64,000 nt of DNA from Gemmatimonadota bacterium (lineage in GTDB: Bacteria; Gemmatimonadota; Gemmatimonadetes; Longimicrobiales; Gaopeijiaceae), in the NCBI GenBank assembly GCA_030827315.1, contig JAURER010000002.1, positions 62,001 to 126,000 of the forward strand, given 5' to 3'. Shown one piece after another: positions 44,858-52,807 of the stretch; within the stretch, counting starts at the first letter, position 1; every line of letters begins with the position of its first letter. The translations under genes and the position numbers were made by a program. The notes below the pieces were generated by a model. The model searched no databases. It was not told the origin of the DNA and worked only from the letters and a program-made list of their open reading frames with translations.

Positions 44858-46072
44858 CTACTCGTATCGCAGTGCGTCGATGGGATCGAGCCTCGCGGCC
44901 CTGCGCGCCGGCCAGATCCCGAAGAAGAGACCGACGGCCGCAGAGAAGCCGATGGCCGTGAGCACCGCCGCGGGTGCGACGGCGGTATCCCACTCCGCGA
45001 CCCGCGTCATGATCTCGGCCGAGCCGTAGCCCACGGCGACGCCGATCAGTCCTCCCAGCACGCACAGGAAGAGCGCTTCCACCAGGAACTGGGTCAGAAT
45101 CGCACGCTTCGTGGCACCCAGCGCCTTGCGAACGCCGATTTCGCGCGTCCGCTCGGTCACGGAGACGAGCATGATGTTCATGATGCCGATGCCACCCACG
45201 AGCAGGCTGACGCCGGCGATGCCGGCGAGCAGGAGCGCGAACGTCTGGTTCGTTTCGTTGAAGGTGGCCAGGAGGTCGGCGGAGTTGCGGATGTTGAAGT
45301 CGGCCTCCTCACCGGCCTCGAGGCGGTGCTCCCTCCGCATGATCCGGTCGATCTCGGCGTAGGCCATGTCGAGCTCGGCAGGCGTCTCCGTCGCGGCGTA
45401 GATCGAGCCCAGGCGGTCACGTCCGCCCATGACCCGGTACTGGGCCGTCGACTGCGGAATGAACACCTGGTCGTCAGGGCGCACCCACGCGGCATCCCCC
45501 TTTTCGGCGAGGATCCCGATGACCTCGAACATCACGCCCCGAATCTGGATCGTCTCGCCGATGAGGAGCTCGGGCGGCGTTTCGCCCAGCGTCTCGGGCA
45601 GGTTCGAGCCCAGAACCGCCACCCGGCGGCGTCCCTGGACTTCACCCTGGTCGAACCAGCGGCCCGCCACGAGGCTGTGGTCGTACATCTCGAAGTACTC
45701 GGGCCACACGCCCATGATCTGCGTGTTGGAGTTCCAGCGCTTGTAGGTCACCTGGAGGCGCGATTGCTGTTCGGGCGACACCTTCAGGAGGCCGCCGGCC
45801 TGGGCCCGGAGCGCAACCGCGTCGTCGATGGCCAGTTCCGCGTCACCGCGGGACACGCCCCCCCACATCTGCTGCCCTGGGCGGATCGTCAGGATGCTCG
45901 TGCCCATGCGGCTGATCTGCTCTTCGACGCGCTGCTGCGCCCCCTCGCCCAGCGCGACCATGGTGATCACGGCGGCGATTCCGATGACGATGCCGAGCGT
46001 GGTGAGCACCGAGCGCAGCACGTTGGCGCGCACCGCTGCCATGGCGACCATCACGATCTCGAGAAGGAGCAT
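44858..46072 (-). CDS. MacB-type ABC efflux permease (separate permease subunit)
   Basis: A 404-residue permease of the MacB/FtsX family: first helix ~20-40 (LRSVLTTLGIVIGIAAVITM), a ~230-residue periplasmic domain, then three C-terminal helices beginning at LLAGIAGVSLLVGGIGIMN with the coupling segment SVTERTREIGVRKALGA, and ending RLDPIDALRYE. In E. coli the ATPase and permease are one chain; here they are two genes. The ATG at 46072 follows CTAGGAG by 8 bases, which decides the start against a longer frame. Last gene of the efflux operon. Confidence 0.95.
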   Translation of the reverse strand: MLLLEIVMVAMAAVRANVLRSVLTTLGIVIGIAAVITMVALGEGAQQRVEEQISRMGTSILTIRPGQQMWGGVSRGDAELAIDDAVALRAQAGGLLKVSPEQQSRLQVTYKRWNSNTQIMGVWPEYFEMYDHSLVAGRWFDQGEVQGRRRVAVLGSNLPETLGETPPELLIGETIQIRGVMFEVIGILAEKGDAAWVRPDDQVFIPQSTAQYRVMGGRDRLGSIYAATETPAELDMAYAEIDRIMRREHRLEAGEEADFNIRNSADLLATFNETNQTFALLLAGIAGVSLLVGGIGIMNIMLVSVTERTREIGVRKALGATKRAILTQFLVEALFLCVLGGLIGVAVGYGSAEIMTRVAEWDTAVAPAAVLTAIGFSAAVGLFFGIWPARRAARLDPIDALRYE

Positions 46073-46082
46073 CGACGGACTC

Positions 46083-47666
46083 CTAGCGTCCGCGCGGCGG
46101 GCCACCACCGCCACCAAACGGACCTCCGCCACCCATGCGGGAACGCATCTGGTTGAGGAAAGCCTGTTGCTGGGCCTGGAGCTGCGCCGCCCCGACGATC
46201 ACGAGCGTCTCACCCTCTTCGAGGCCGCTCACGACCTGTGTGTTGTCCCAATCGCCGAGTCCGATCTGAACGAGACGAGGTTCGGGGATGCTGTCCGCAC
46301 CGAGCACGAAAACGACCGCGCCCCGCGTCTCGGTCCGGGTTTCACCCCCGGCTTCGCCGCCGGCCGCACCGGCACCCGGGCGGAAGAAGCCCGCGCCTCC
46401 ACCACCCCGGGCACGCAGGGCCTGCAGCGCAGCGCGCATGGAGTCCTGCGTGATTTCGCCAGACTGCACCTGAGCCCGAAGTGCCGCGATGCGCGCGCTC
46501 GCATCACCCGCGCCACCCGGGGTTTCGGTAGGCGCACCCGCCGCGCCCGGGGCACCTGGCCCCGCCGTGCGCTGCTGGCCCCCGGACGGAGCACCCGTCG
46601 CAGGTCGCGCGCCGGAGGCATCGCCTCGCGGAGCGGGCATGCCGCCACCCCGCACACCGCCGCCACCGCCCCGACCCATCCGCATGAACTGCGAGAGGTC
46701 GAGTTCTTCGAGATCAAGGCCGAGTGCCATGGCGGCCGGGCCGACGTCGGCAGTCTGCACGACGGCGTTGTTGGGGACCAGCACCACGTCAAGCGCCTCG
46801 TCGATGAAGACCTCCACCTCGGCGTTCATCCCCGGCCGCAGAAGGCCCGAGCGGTTGTCGATGGTGACGATCACCGGGAACATCGTGACGTTCTGCTCGA
46901 CCGTCGCCTGGGGCTCGATCTTGTCGATCACGCCCTGGAACGTCCGGTCGGGATACGCTTCCACGCGCACCGCTGCCTGGAGGCCGGCCTCGAGTTCGCC
47001 GACGTCGGTTTCGTCCACGAGGGTCCGGACCTGCATCTCACCGAGGTCTGCCATGACGAAGAGCGCGGTCCCGCCCGAGACGTTCGACGAGGCGGACTGG
47101 ATGACGGTCCCCTCCTCGACGTTCTTCTGGATGATGGTGCCTTCGAGCGGGGCCCGGATGTTCACGTCCGCCAGCTGAAGCTCGGCGAGCTCGAAGTTCG
47201 TCTCCGCGCGTACGAGGCCGGCCTGAGCGTTCGCGAAGCTGAGGGTGACGGTCTCGAATTCCGCCTGCGTGATCACCTCGGCGTCGAGCAGACGACGCTG
47301 GCGGTCGAGCTGTGCCTGGGCGATCTCGAGCTGAGCGCGCGCCACCGCCAGGTCTGCCTCCGCCTGATTGTAGCGATTGAGCACGTCGCGCGGATCGATC
47401 TCTGCGAGGAGCGTGCCACGGGAGACCACCTCACCGACGTCGGTGTGCAGCCGCAGGATCTCACCCGACGCCTTGGACTTGACCTCGACTCTGCGGACCG
47501 GTTCGACGGTCCCGGTCGCTTCGGCACGGATGAGAAGGTCGCCCCTCGACGCGGTGGCGGTGAGCAGGCGCTGCCCTGCCTCCTCCGCGGCCTCGCCGGT
47601 TTCGCAACCGGCGACGGCGATGACCCCCAGGGCGAGAACGATCAGGGATCGACAGAGCGGCTTCAT
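46083..47666 (-). CDS. MacA-type periplasmic adaptor lipoprotein with a Gly/Ala/Pro-rich insert
   Basis: A 527-residue membrane-fusion protein linking the ABC permease to TolC. A signal peptide ends in VAGC (Cys21), a lipobox. Lipoyl halves ([20 protein letters not shown] and [12 protein letters not shown]) flank a coiled-coil hairpin (~95-165). A beta-barrel follows ([18 protein letters not shown]). Between the barrel and the last domain is a ~140-residue insert (~306-446), rich in Gly, Ala and Pro around a short helix, and the C-terminus is [16 protein letters not shown]. Usual MacA has ~370 residues. The start ATG overlaps the ATPase gene (ATGA). Confidence 0.93.
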   Translation of the reverse strand: MKPLCRSLIVLALGVIAVAGCETGEAAEEAGQRLLTATASRGDLLIRAEATGTVEPVRRVEVKSKASGEILRLHTDVGEVVSRGTLLAEIDPRDVLNRYNQAEADLAVARAQLEIAQAQLDRQRRLLDAEVITQAEFETVTLSFANAQAGLVRAETNFELAELQLADVNIRAPLEGTIIQKNVEEGTVIQSASSNVSGGTALFVMADLGEMQVRTLVDETDVGELEAGLQAAVRVEAYPDRTFQGVIDKIEPQATVEQNVTMFPVIVTIDNRSGLLRPGMNAEVEVFIDEALDVVLVPNNAVVQTADVGPAAMALGLDLEELDLSQFMRMGRGGGGGVRGGGMPAPRGDASGARPATGAPSGGQQRTAGPGAPGAAGAPTETPGGAGDASARIAALRAQVQSGEITQDSMRAALQALRARGGGGAGFFRPGAGAAGGEAGGETRTETRGAVVFVLGADSIPEPRLVQIGLGDWDNTQVVSGLEEGETLVIVGAAQLQAQQQAFLNQMRSRMGGGGPFGGGGGPPRGR

Positions 47667-48367
47667 GCGTTGATCTCCACGGGCACGTTGAGGAAATCCC
47701 TCTCGATGATCCCGTCCTTCAGGTGTACCTGGCGTCTCGCGTGGGCTGCGATGTCGTGTTCGTGTGTCACGAGGACGATCGTCTGGCCCTGCGCGTTGAG
47801 TTCCGCGAACTGCCGCATGACCTCCTCGCTCGTGACCGAGTCGAGGTTGCCGGTAGGCTCGTCTGCCAGGAGCAGCGCCGGCTCGTTGACGAGCGCGCGC
47901 GCCACCGCGACCCGCTGACGCTGGCCGCCGGACATCTCCGGCGGCTTGTGGTCCATGCGGTCCCCGAGCCCCACGAGCTCCAGCTTCTCCGCGGCGCGGC
48001 GGCGACGTTCCCTGCTGCTCACGCCTGCGTAGATGAGCGGCAGCTCCACGTTGTGCAGGGCCGTCGCCCGAGGGAGGAGGTTGAACGTCTGAAAGACGAA
48101 GCCGATCTCGCGGTTCCGCACCCTCGCGAGCTGGTCGTCGGAGAGGTCGCTCACGAGCTGCGAGTTGAGCCAGTATCGGCCCGACGTGGGCGTGTCGAGG
48201 CAGCCGATCATGTTCATGAACGTCGACTTCCCCGAGCCCGACGGTCCCATGATCGCCACGAACTCCCCTCTCTCGATCAGCAGATCGACCCCGCGCACCG
48301 CTCGGACCGTCTCGGCGCCGAGGACGTAGTGCTTCGTCAGCCCTTCGGTCCGGATGATCGCGCTCAC
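47663..48367 (-). CDS. MacB-type ABC efflux ATPase
   Basis: A 234-residue ATPase of the LolD/MacB group. Walker A is GPSGSGKST, the Q-loop [20 protein letters not shown] is typical of MacB, the signature reads [15 protein letters not shown], and Walker B is [15 protein letters not shown] at 48367 overlaps the TolC stop (GTGA). It powers the permease two genes downstream in an efflux pump that works from the periplasm outward rather than across the whole envelope. Confidence 0.95.
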   Translation of the reverse strand: MSAIIRTEGLTKHYVLGAETVRAVRGVDLLIERGEFVAIMGPSGSGKSTFMNMIGCLDTPTSGRYWLNSQLVSDLSDDQLARVRNREIGFVFQTFNLLPRATALHNVELPLIYAGVSSRERRRRAAEKLELVGLGDRMDHKPPEMSGGQRQRVAVARALVNEPALLLADEPTGNLDSVTSEEVMRQFAELNAQGQTIVLVTHEHDIAAHARRQVHLKDGIIERDFLNVPVEINA

Positions 48368-49671
48368 AGCTCCCTCCCGAGAATGGCCTCGAGCTCGGCC
48401 CGGGCCAGAATGTAGTCGTAACGCGCCGTGACCACGTCGGCATCCGCCTGGGTGACCGCAGCCTGACTCACCAGAACGTCCAGGATGGTCGCGGCCCCGA
48501 CACCGTAGCGTTCGCGCACGACCCTGAGGTCCTCGGCCGCCACGCGGGCAGCGTCCTGGGCGACAGCGATCGACTGCTCCGCGAAGCGCAGGTTCTGGAG
48601 CGCGGCGTCCGCCTGTTCGCGAGCGACCAGACGTGCGTCGTCCTCCTGCATCGTGGAGACCCTGTAGACGAACTGGGCCCGATCGATGCCGGTTTCACGC
48701 TGGAATCCGTTGAACAGCGGGTAGCTCATGCTGAGCGACATGTTCCAGCTGGTGTTCCCGCCGCTCAGCGCGAACTGCTGGTTGTTCCAGCCGTACCCGC
48801 TGGAGAGACGCAGGCTCGGGATCCAGACGGTCTTCGCGGCGGAAACGGACAGTCGCGCGGCGTCCGCTGCCTCGGCGGCCGCCACGACCGAAGGCGACAC
48901 CGACTCCGCCAGCTCGAGGATTTCCGGATCCGCAAGCGCGAGAGGACGCGGGTCGAAGTTCCCGTCCCGCACCGGTGCGAGCGGTCGTCGTTCACCGACC
49001 TGACGTCCGAGCGCGAAGCGCGCGGCCCGGAGTGCCGTCTCGAACTGGAGCACCGCCTGCTCCGCGTTGACGACGTCCAGGCGGGCGCGCAGCGAGTCGG
49101 AGATCGTCGCCTCCCCGAGCATCGTGCGGCTGCGAACGATCGTCATGTTCTGCTGCGCCTGATCGACCCGTTCTCGCGCGACCTGGAGCAGATCTTCCTG
49201 ACGGAGCGCGTTGAAGAAGAAGTTCTGCGTCTGGAGCACGACCTGATAACGCTGGTTGGCGTATCGAGCCTCGGCGGCTCGCACGTCCGACTTGGCGGCA
49301 CCGTATTCCTTGAACCGTCGCGTGCCCTCGAAGACGGTCCAGGAACCGGACAGGTTCGCGCTGTAGGAGTCGGAACTTCCGGGCACGATCTGCCCGGTGA
49401 AGTCGTTCAGGACGTTGGCGCTGCGAAGCGACCCCGTTCCACCCACGCTGACCGTGGGCAGGAACGAACCCCACGCGGTCTTCTGCGAGAGGTAGGCGTT
49501 ATCCACCGACTGTTGCTGCTGAGCCATCTGGGGGCTTCGGATCAGCGCGCGCTGGACTGCCTCCTCGAGCGTGACGGCGTCCTGCGCGGCGCCGTTCCAA
49601 GGCAAGACGATCCCGCAGCCTGCGACCGCGCAGGCCACGAAGCGGGCGCGTGCCCGCGGTCTCATTGTCAT
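48364..49671 (-). CDS. TolC-family outer-membrane efflux protein
   Basis: A 435-residue outer-membrane factor. After a signal peptide ([20 protein letters not shown]) come the two OEP repeats: [20 protein letters not shown] onward and [20 protein letters not shown] onward, each with long heptad helices (e.g. [20 protein letters not shown]). The conserved [20 protein letters not shown] near the C-terminus marks the family. ATG at 49671 is chosen because the signal peptide then starts at residue 1. It lies 7 bp after the Spy-like gene. Confidence 0.94.
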   Translation of the reverse strand: MTMRPRARARFVACAVAGCGIVLPWNGAAQDAVTLEEAVQRALIRSPQMAQQQQSVDNAYLSQKTAWGSFLPTVSVGGTGSLRSANVLNDFTGQIVPGSSDSYSANLSGSWTVFEGTRRFKEYGAAKSDVRAAEARYANQRYQVVLQTQNFFFNALRQEDLLQVARERVDQAQQNMTIVRSRTMLGEATISDSLRARLDVVNAEQAVLQFETALRAARFALGRQVGERRPLAPVRDGNFDPRPLALADPEILELAESVSPSVVAAAEAADAARLSVSAAKTVWIPSLRLSSGYGWNNQQFALSGGNTSWNMSLSMSYPLFNGFQRETGIDRAQFVYRVSTMQEDDARLVAREQADAALQNLRFAEQSIAVAQDAARVAAEDLRVVRERYGVGAATILDVLVSQAAVTQADADVVTARYDYILARAELEAILGREL

Positions 49672-49678
49672 AGGGATG

Positions 49679-50119
49679 CTAGTTCCGGTCGTTCTGGTTC
49701 TCACGCTCGGCCGCGCGTCGCGACTCCCATTCGCCGAGGAGCCGCTCGTACTCGGCGGCCTGCTCCGGCGTGAGCACCGCCATGATGCCCTCGCGGGTGT
49801 CGAGAAGGATTCGGCGACGGGCCTCGTCGTAACGGGCCTTCGTCTCCGCATCGAGGGCATCCCGCCGGGCGCGGTGCTCTGCCACTACCGAGTCGATGCG
49901 GGCGAGCTGCATTTCGTTAGGCCCGACCTCCTGGTAGATGTAGCGCCGCTCGACTTCGGGAGCCGCGGGAGCCGACACCTCGGAGCCGGTGGCTCCCGAG
50001 GCGGAGGGTTGCTCGGCGACGAGGCTGCTGTCGGCGGCGAGTCCGAGCAGGACGCCCGAACCGAAAACTACTGTGAGCAGCAGCACGGTGATCAGGCGGG
50101 TGCGGGTGAGTCGTTCCAT
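49679..50119 (-). CDS. Spy/CpxP-like periplasmic protein, membrane-anchored
   Basis: A 146-residue protein with an N-terminal membrane segment (LITVLLLTVVFGSGVLLGLA), an Ala/Ser linker and a helical domain of charged residues. It contains LTPEQAAEYERLL, matching the LTxxQ motif of Spy/CpxP chaperones and metal-resistance proteins, preceded by EHRARRDALDAETKARYDEA. In the efflux operon it is a plausible envelope-stress sensor or chaperone (inference). It is 2 bp after the upstream gene and 7 bp before tolC. Confidence 0.75.
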   Translation of the reverse strand: MERLTRTRLITVLLLTVVFGSGVLLGLAADSSLVAEQPSASGATGSEVSAPAAPEVERRYIYQEVGPNEMQLARIDSVVAEHRARRDALDAETKARYDEARRRILLDTREGIMAVLTPEQAAEYERLLGEWESRRAAERENQNDRN

Positions 50120-50121
50120 GA

Positions 50122-50526
50122 TCAGTACGTGTCCGAGGCGAACGCCACGAGGCCCGCGACGGCATCGGGGGAGAGCAGGACGGGCTCCACCTCGAACTCC
50201 GCTGCCACGACTTCGGCACCGGGCATCGGCGAGAAGTTCAGGGTGCCCGTGCGCAGAAGCACCAGGCCGGCCATGACGGCCGCGGCAAGCGCCGTCGGGA
50301 AAATGGCCCGAGACCAGGAGGTCAGCACCTCGACGACCGTGAGCTCGGCCATGAGCCTGCGCCGGGCCAGCTCCGGACCTGCCTCGGTCACGACCCAACC
50401 CTTGAATCGGAGCCAGTAGTTCGGGTCAAGCGACGCCGGGTTCAGGGCCTCGAGCGCCTGGGCGAGTGCCATGTCGGGACCCATCTCGTTGGACGGGGCA
50501 TCACCCGAATCGAATCGGTTCATCAT
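50122..50526 (-). CDS. Candidate anti-sigma factor, single-pass membrane protein
   Basis: A 134-residue protein whose ATG overlaps the stop of the ECF sigma gene (ATGA). It has a soluble N-terminus (~1-73, LDPNYWLRFKGWVVTEAGPE), one membrane helix (~74-92, IFPTALAAAVMAGLVLL) and a short periplasmic tail. No zinc-binding His/Cys motif is present, unlike the other anti-sigma protein of this window. The anti-sigma role is inferred from position and topology only. Confidence 0.65.
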   Translation of the reverse strand: MMNRFDSGDAPSNEMGPDMALAQALEALNPASLDPNYWLRFKGWVVTEAGPELARRRLMAELTVVEVLTSWSRAIFPTALAAAVMAGLVLLRTGTLNFSPMPGAEVVAAEFEVEPVLLSPDAVAGLVAFASDTY

Positions 50527-51107
50527 TGAATCTTCCTCAGCATTTCCGGCACTCCGGGCACCTCCTCCAGTGCCTTGCGCAACGCCTTTCTCGCGAAGTG
50601 GAGGTGGGACCTCACGGTCCCCGACGGGATTTCCAGTCTTTCCGCGATCTCTCTGTGCTTCCACCCTTCGAGGTCGTGCAGCAGCACGACCTGTCTCTGT
50701 ACCTCGGGAAGTTCCGCGAGCGCAACCTCCAGTAGCCGCCTCAACTCCCTGGTCTCCGTCACCCGATCGGGCGTCGGCGCGAGCGAGCGGGTCCCGGGTG
50801 GGACCTCGTCCGTCTCACGAAGCGACTCCCGGCGAATGAGGTTCTTGGAACGGTTCCGAACGATCGTCATCAGCCATCCAGCGAACCGTTCGGGGCTCCG
50901 GCACTCCTCGAGCCTGTCGAGCGCCACGAGAAGAGATTCCTGTGCCGCATCCTCCGCGTCTTCATGTCTCCCCGTCACCGAGTAGGCCACCGCATACGCG
51001 GCCCGCTGGTACCGTTCCACCAGGAGACCGAAGGCGACCTGATCGCCTTTTCGGGCCCGGAGGACCAGCTCGCCATCGGTCGGCGAATCGGGTTGAACAA
51101 GAGACAC
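50523..51107 (-). CDS. ECF-type RNA polymerase sigma factor heading the efflux operon
   Basis: A 194-residue sigma factor. Region 2: LVERYQRAAYAVAYSVTGRH, DAEDAAQESLLVALDRLEEC. Region 4: LAELPEVQRQVVLLHDLEGW then REIAERLEIPSGTVRSHLHF. GTG at 51107 is chosen as the last plausible codon upstream of region 1.2-like sequence; the frame is open far upstream but antisense to neighbouring genes. It is followed without gaps by the candidate anti-sigma, Spy-like, TolC, ATPase, MacA and MacB-permease genes, so it is likely to drive its own operon. Confidence 0.92.
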   Translation of the reverse strand: MSLVQPDSPTDGELVLRARKGDQVAFGLLVERYQRAAYAVAYSVTGRHEDAEDAAQESLLVALDRLEECRSPERFAGWLMTIVRNRSKNLIRRESLRETDEVPPGTRSLAPTPDRVTETRELRRLLEVALAELPEVQRQVVLLHDLEGWKHREIAERLEIPSGTVRSHLHFARKALRKALEEVPGVPEMLRKIQ

Positions 51108-51184
51108 TGGACCGTCGTGGGTTGTTGAGGAGATCCCGGACCCGAACCAGCCTCTGGCTCGGCAGCACCGCTCGTCCCGGAAAG

Positions 51185-51592
51185 CTAAGTCCGCCGCCGG
51201 CGTGTCGCACCGTCGCGACGGTTGCCGGTCGGATCCTCGCCTCGCTTCCGCGCCCGGGCCGGCGGCTTCCACGGGCGCGCAGCCGTCAGGGCGTCCCGCA
51301 GATCGCCGTCGCTCATGGTCGTCAGGGAGCGCCCGACGACGACCCTTTCCCGCTGCGGATCGCCCTGCGGCTCGAGGCCCTCCCAGAAGCCGAGCAGGAG
51401 AAGAGGCACGGCGGACGCGTCGCCGCCCCCGGAGCGCCCGAGGACGCGGACCGACCAGGAGGATCCCCCGGACTCCAGCGTGATCGTCTCGACCGTGGCG
51501 GCGGAAGGGGACGGCTCTCCCTCGGTTGCGGCCATCACGCGAGCCGGAGTGGGCTTGAACTCCGCGGGGTCGTGCTCGGGTGCGTCGGACAT
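51185..51592 (-). CDS. Unknown protein
   Basis: A 135-residue soluble protein. The first ~45 residues are Pro/Glu/Ala-rich. The middle looks folded (TITLESGGSSWSVRVLGRSG, VPLLLLGFWEGLE, RERVVVGRSLTTMSDGDLRD) and the end is a basic, probably disordered tail (PARARKRGEDP). No family recognised. It starts at the ATG at 51592, 92 bp from a divergent unknown gene, and precedes the sigma gene by 77 bp. Confidence 0.6.
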   Translation of the reverse strand: MSDAPEHDPAEFKPTPARVMAATEGEPSPSAATVETITLESGGSSWSVRVLGRSGGGDASAVPLLLLGFWEGLEPQGDPQRERVVVGRSLTTMSDGDLRDALTAARPWKPPARARKRGEDPTGNRRDGATRRRRT

Positions 51593-51683
51593 GGACAAGG
51601 AGGTTGCAGGGGCCCGTTCGAGCCACCTTATTACCAGCGGCTCCACGAAGCCAAGCTAGCCGAGTCCTCCTTCTGAGGAAGCC

Positions 51684-52157
51684 ATGGCCGCCGGCCCCGA
51701 TCCGCAGCACCAGGCGTACCGCGAGTACACGCAGCTGCTTCGCCTGCACGAGCAGCTGCTGGGCCAGTTCACTCGCGCCCGGGACGAGCTGCTCGCGCCA
51801 AACACGGACAGCCTCGTGAAGCAGATCAAGAGCCGCACGGGCTCGGCACCGGACCTGACCGAGCTGAAGACGAGCGTCGAAGAGGCCATCAAGGCCCTCA
51901 AGATGTCGCAGTCGCATCTGCAGGCCGCCATCACCGACCATACGGATTCAGCGGCCGAGATCCCGGGGATCACCAACCTTCCCGCATTCCTCCGCCGATT
52001 CCTCGCGGAGCGGGCCGGCCAGCCGGGTTTCGGCTACACCGTCACGCAGGACCCGGTGCGGGGCTGGATCATCAGGTGGAAGGAGTACACGCACCGGGGC
52101 ACGGTGCGAGGGTACGGCCAGATCTGCGAGCGACCCTACGCCTGGCTCGAGGACTGA
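51684..52157 (+). CDS. Unknown protein with coiled-coil N-terminus
   Basis: A 157-residue soluble protein. Residues ~8-85 form amphipathic helices (QAYREYTQLLRLHEQLLGQF, LTELKTSVEEAIKALKMSQS), and the last ~55 look like a small beta domain rich in aromatic residues (PGFGYTVTQDPVRGWIIRWK, GYGQICERPYAWLED). No signal peptide and no family recognised. Its 3' end overlaps the converging HNH gene by 22 bp. Confidence 0.7.
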   Translation: MAAGPDPQHQAYREYTQLLRLHEQLLGQFTRARDELLAPNTDSLVKQIKSRTGSAPDLTELKTSVEEAIKALKMSQSHLQAAITDHTDSAAEIPGITNLPAFLRRFLAERAGQPGFGYTVTQDPVRGWIIRWKEYTHRGTVRGYGQICERPYAWLED

Positions 52158-52729
52158 GGCAGATCGGTCGGTGACGGCGTGACGGCGTCCACAGCCTCCG
52201 CCCCGTAGAACATCCGGATGTATTTCGCCTGGGTTTCCGTCACGCTGCGAACCACCCACACGAGGTGGACGTAGTTTGGCTCCGCCGGCCGGCACTGCAG
52301 GCTGAGCCCCGCCTCTCGTGGCACCCGATCCCCCTTCCGGTTGTTACACGCGGAGCAGCTCGTCACCACGTTCTCCCACGAATTGCCGCCACCCCTCGAC
52401 ACGGGAAGCACGTGGTCGCGCGTGAGGAACTCCCGACCGCGCAGCTCGTTCCTGTGCCGCCCGCAGTACTGACACTGGTAGCCGTCGCGCGCGAAGAGGA
52501 AGGTGTTCGTGACCTGCCGCCTGAAACGGTACGGCACGTGGATGTAGCGTACGAGCCGGATGACCGTCGGAAGAGGCACCATCCGGTGCTCGGAGCGGAA
52601 ACGACGTGCATCGTCCTGCTCCAGGATCTCGGCCTTGCCATCCAGCACCAGACGGACGGCCCGCCGGGCAGACACGATGGTGAGAGGCTCGAAGGACGCG
52701 TTCAGCGCCAGGCAATTCAAGACGATCAC
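52136..52729 (-). CDS. HNH endonuclease family protein
   Basis: A 197-residue protein of the widespread chromosomal HNH family. Residues ~1-75 carry the accessory part (LNCLALNASFEPLTIVSARR, AVRLVLDGKAEIL). The nuclease domain has CQYCG, the active-site TRDHVLPVSRGGGNSWENVV and CSACNNRKGDR, so both zinc pairs and the catalytic His are intact. This family is often found outside mobile elements and its target is unknown. It is not next to any phage or mobile-element gene here. Confidence 0.92.
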   Translation of the reverse strand: MIVLNCLALNASFEPLTIVSARRAVRLVLDGKAEILEQDDARRFRSEHRMVPLPTVIRLVRYIHVPYRFRRQVTNTFLFARDGYQCQYCGRHRNELRGREFLTRDHVLPVSRGGGNSWENVVTSCSACNNRKGDRVPREAGLSLQCRPAEPNYVHLVWVVRSVTETQAKYIRMFYGAEAVDAVTPSPTDLPQSSSQA

Positions 52730-52807
52730 CTCACCAAGGCAAGTGGCCCGACTTGCCGAGGCAAGGTACGGCGCCCGCGTCGAACGCTCAACGATCTCGA
52801 CAGGACG

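Noticed and set aside
46083-48443. 786-residue version of the MacA-like protein with a long N-terminal extension
   Set aside because: The extension is the ATPase gene read in another frame; the lipoprotein signal peptide beginning at 47666 and the ATGA overlap fix the start.
50523-51941. 472-residue version of the second sigma factor
   Set aside because: The extension runs antisense or out of frame through two other genes and has no sigma sequence; the sigma domains fit within ~194 residues.
52136-52729. HNH gene as part of a mobile element or group II/homing system
   Set aside because: No intron, reverse transcriptase, terminal repeat or phage gene nearby; the protein belongs to a chromosomal HNH group.
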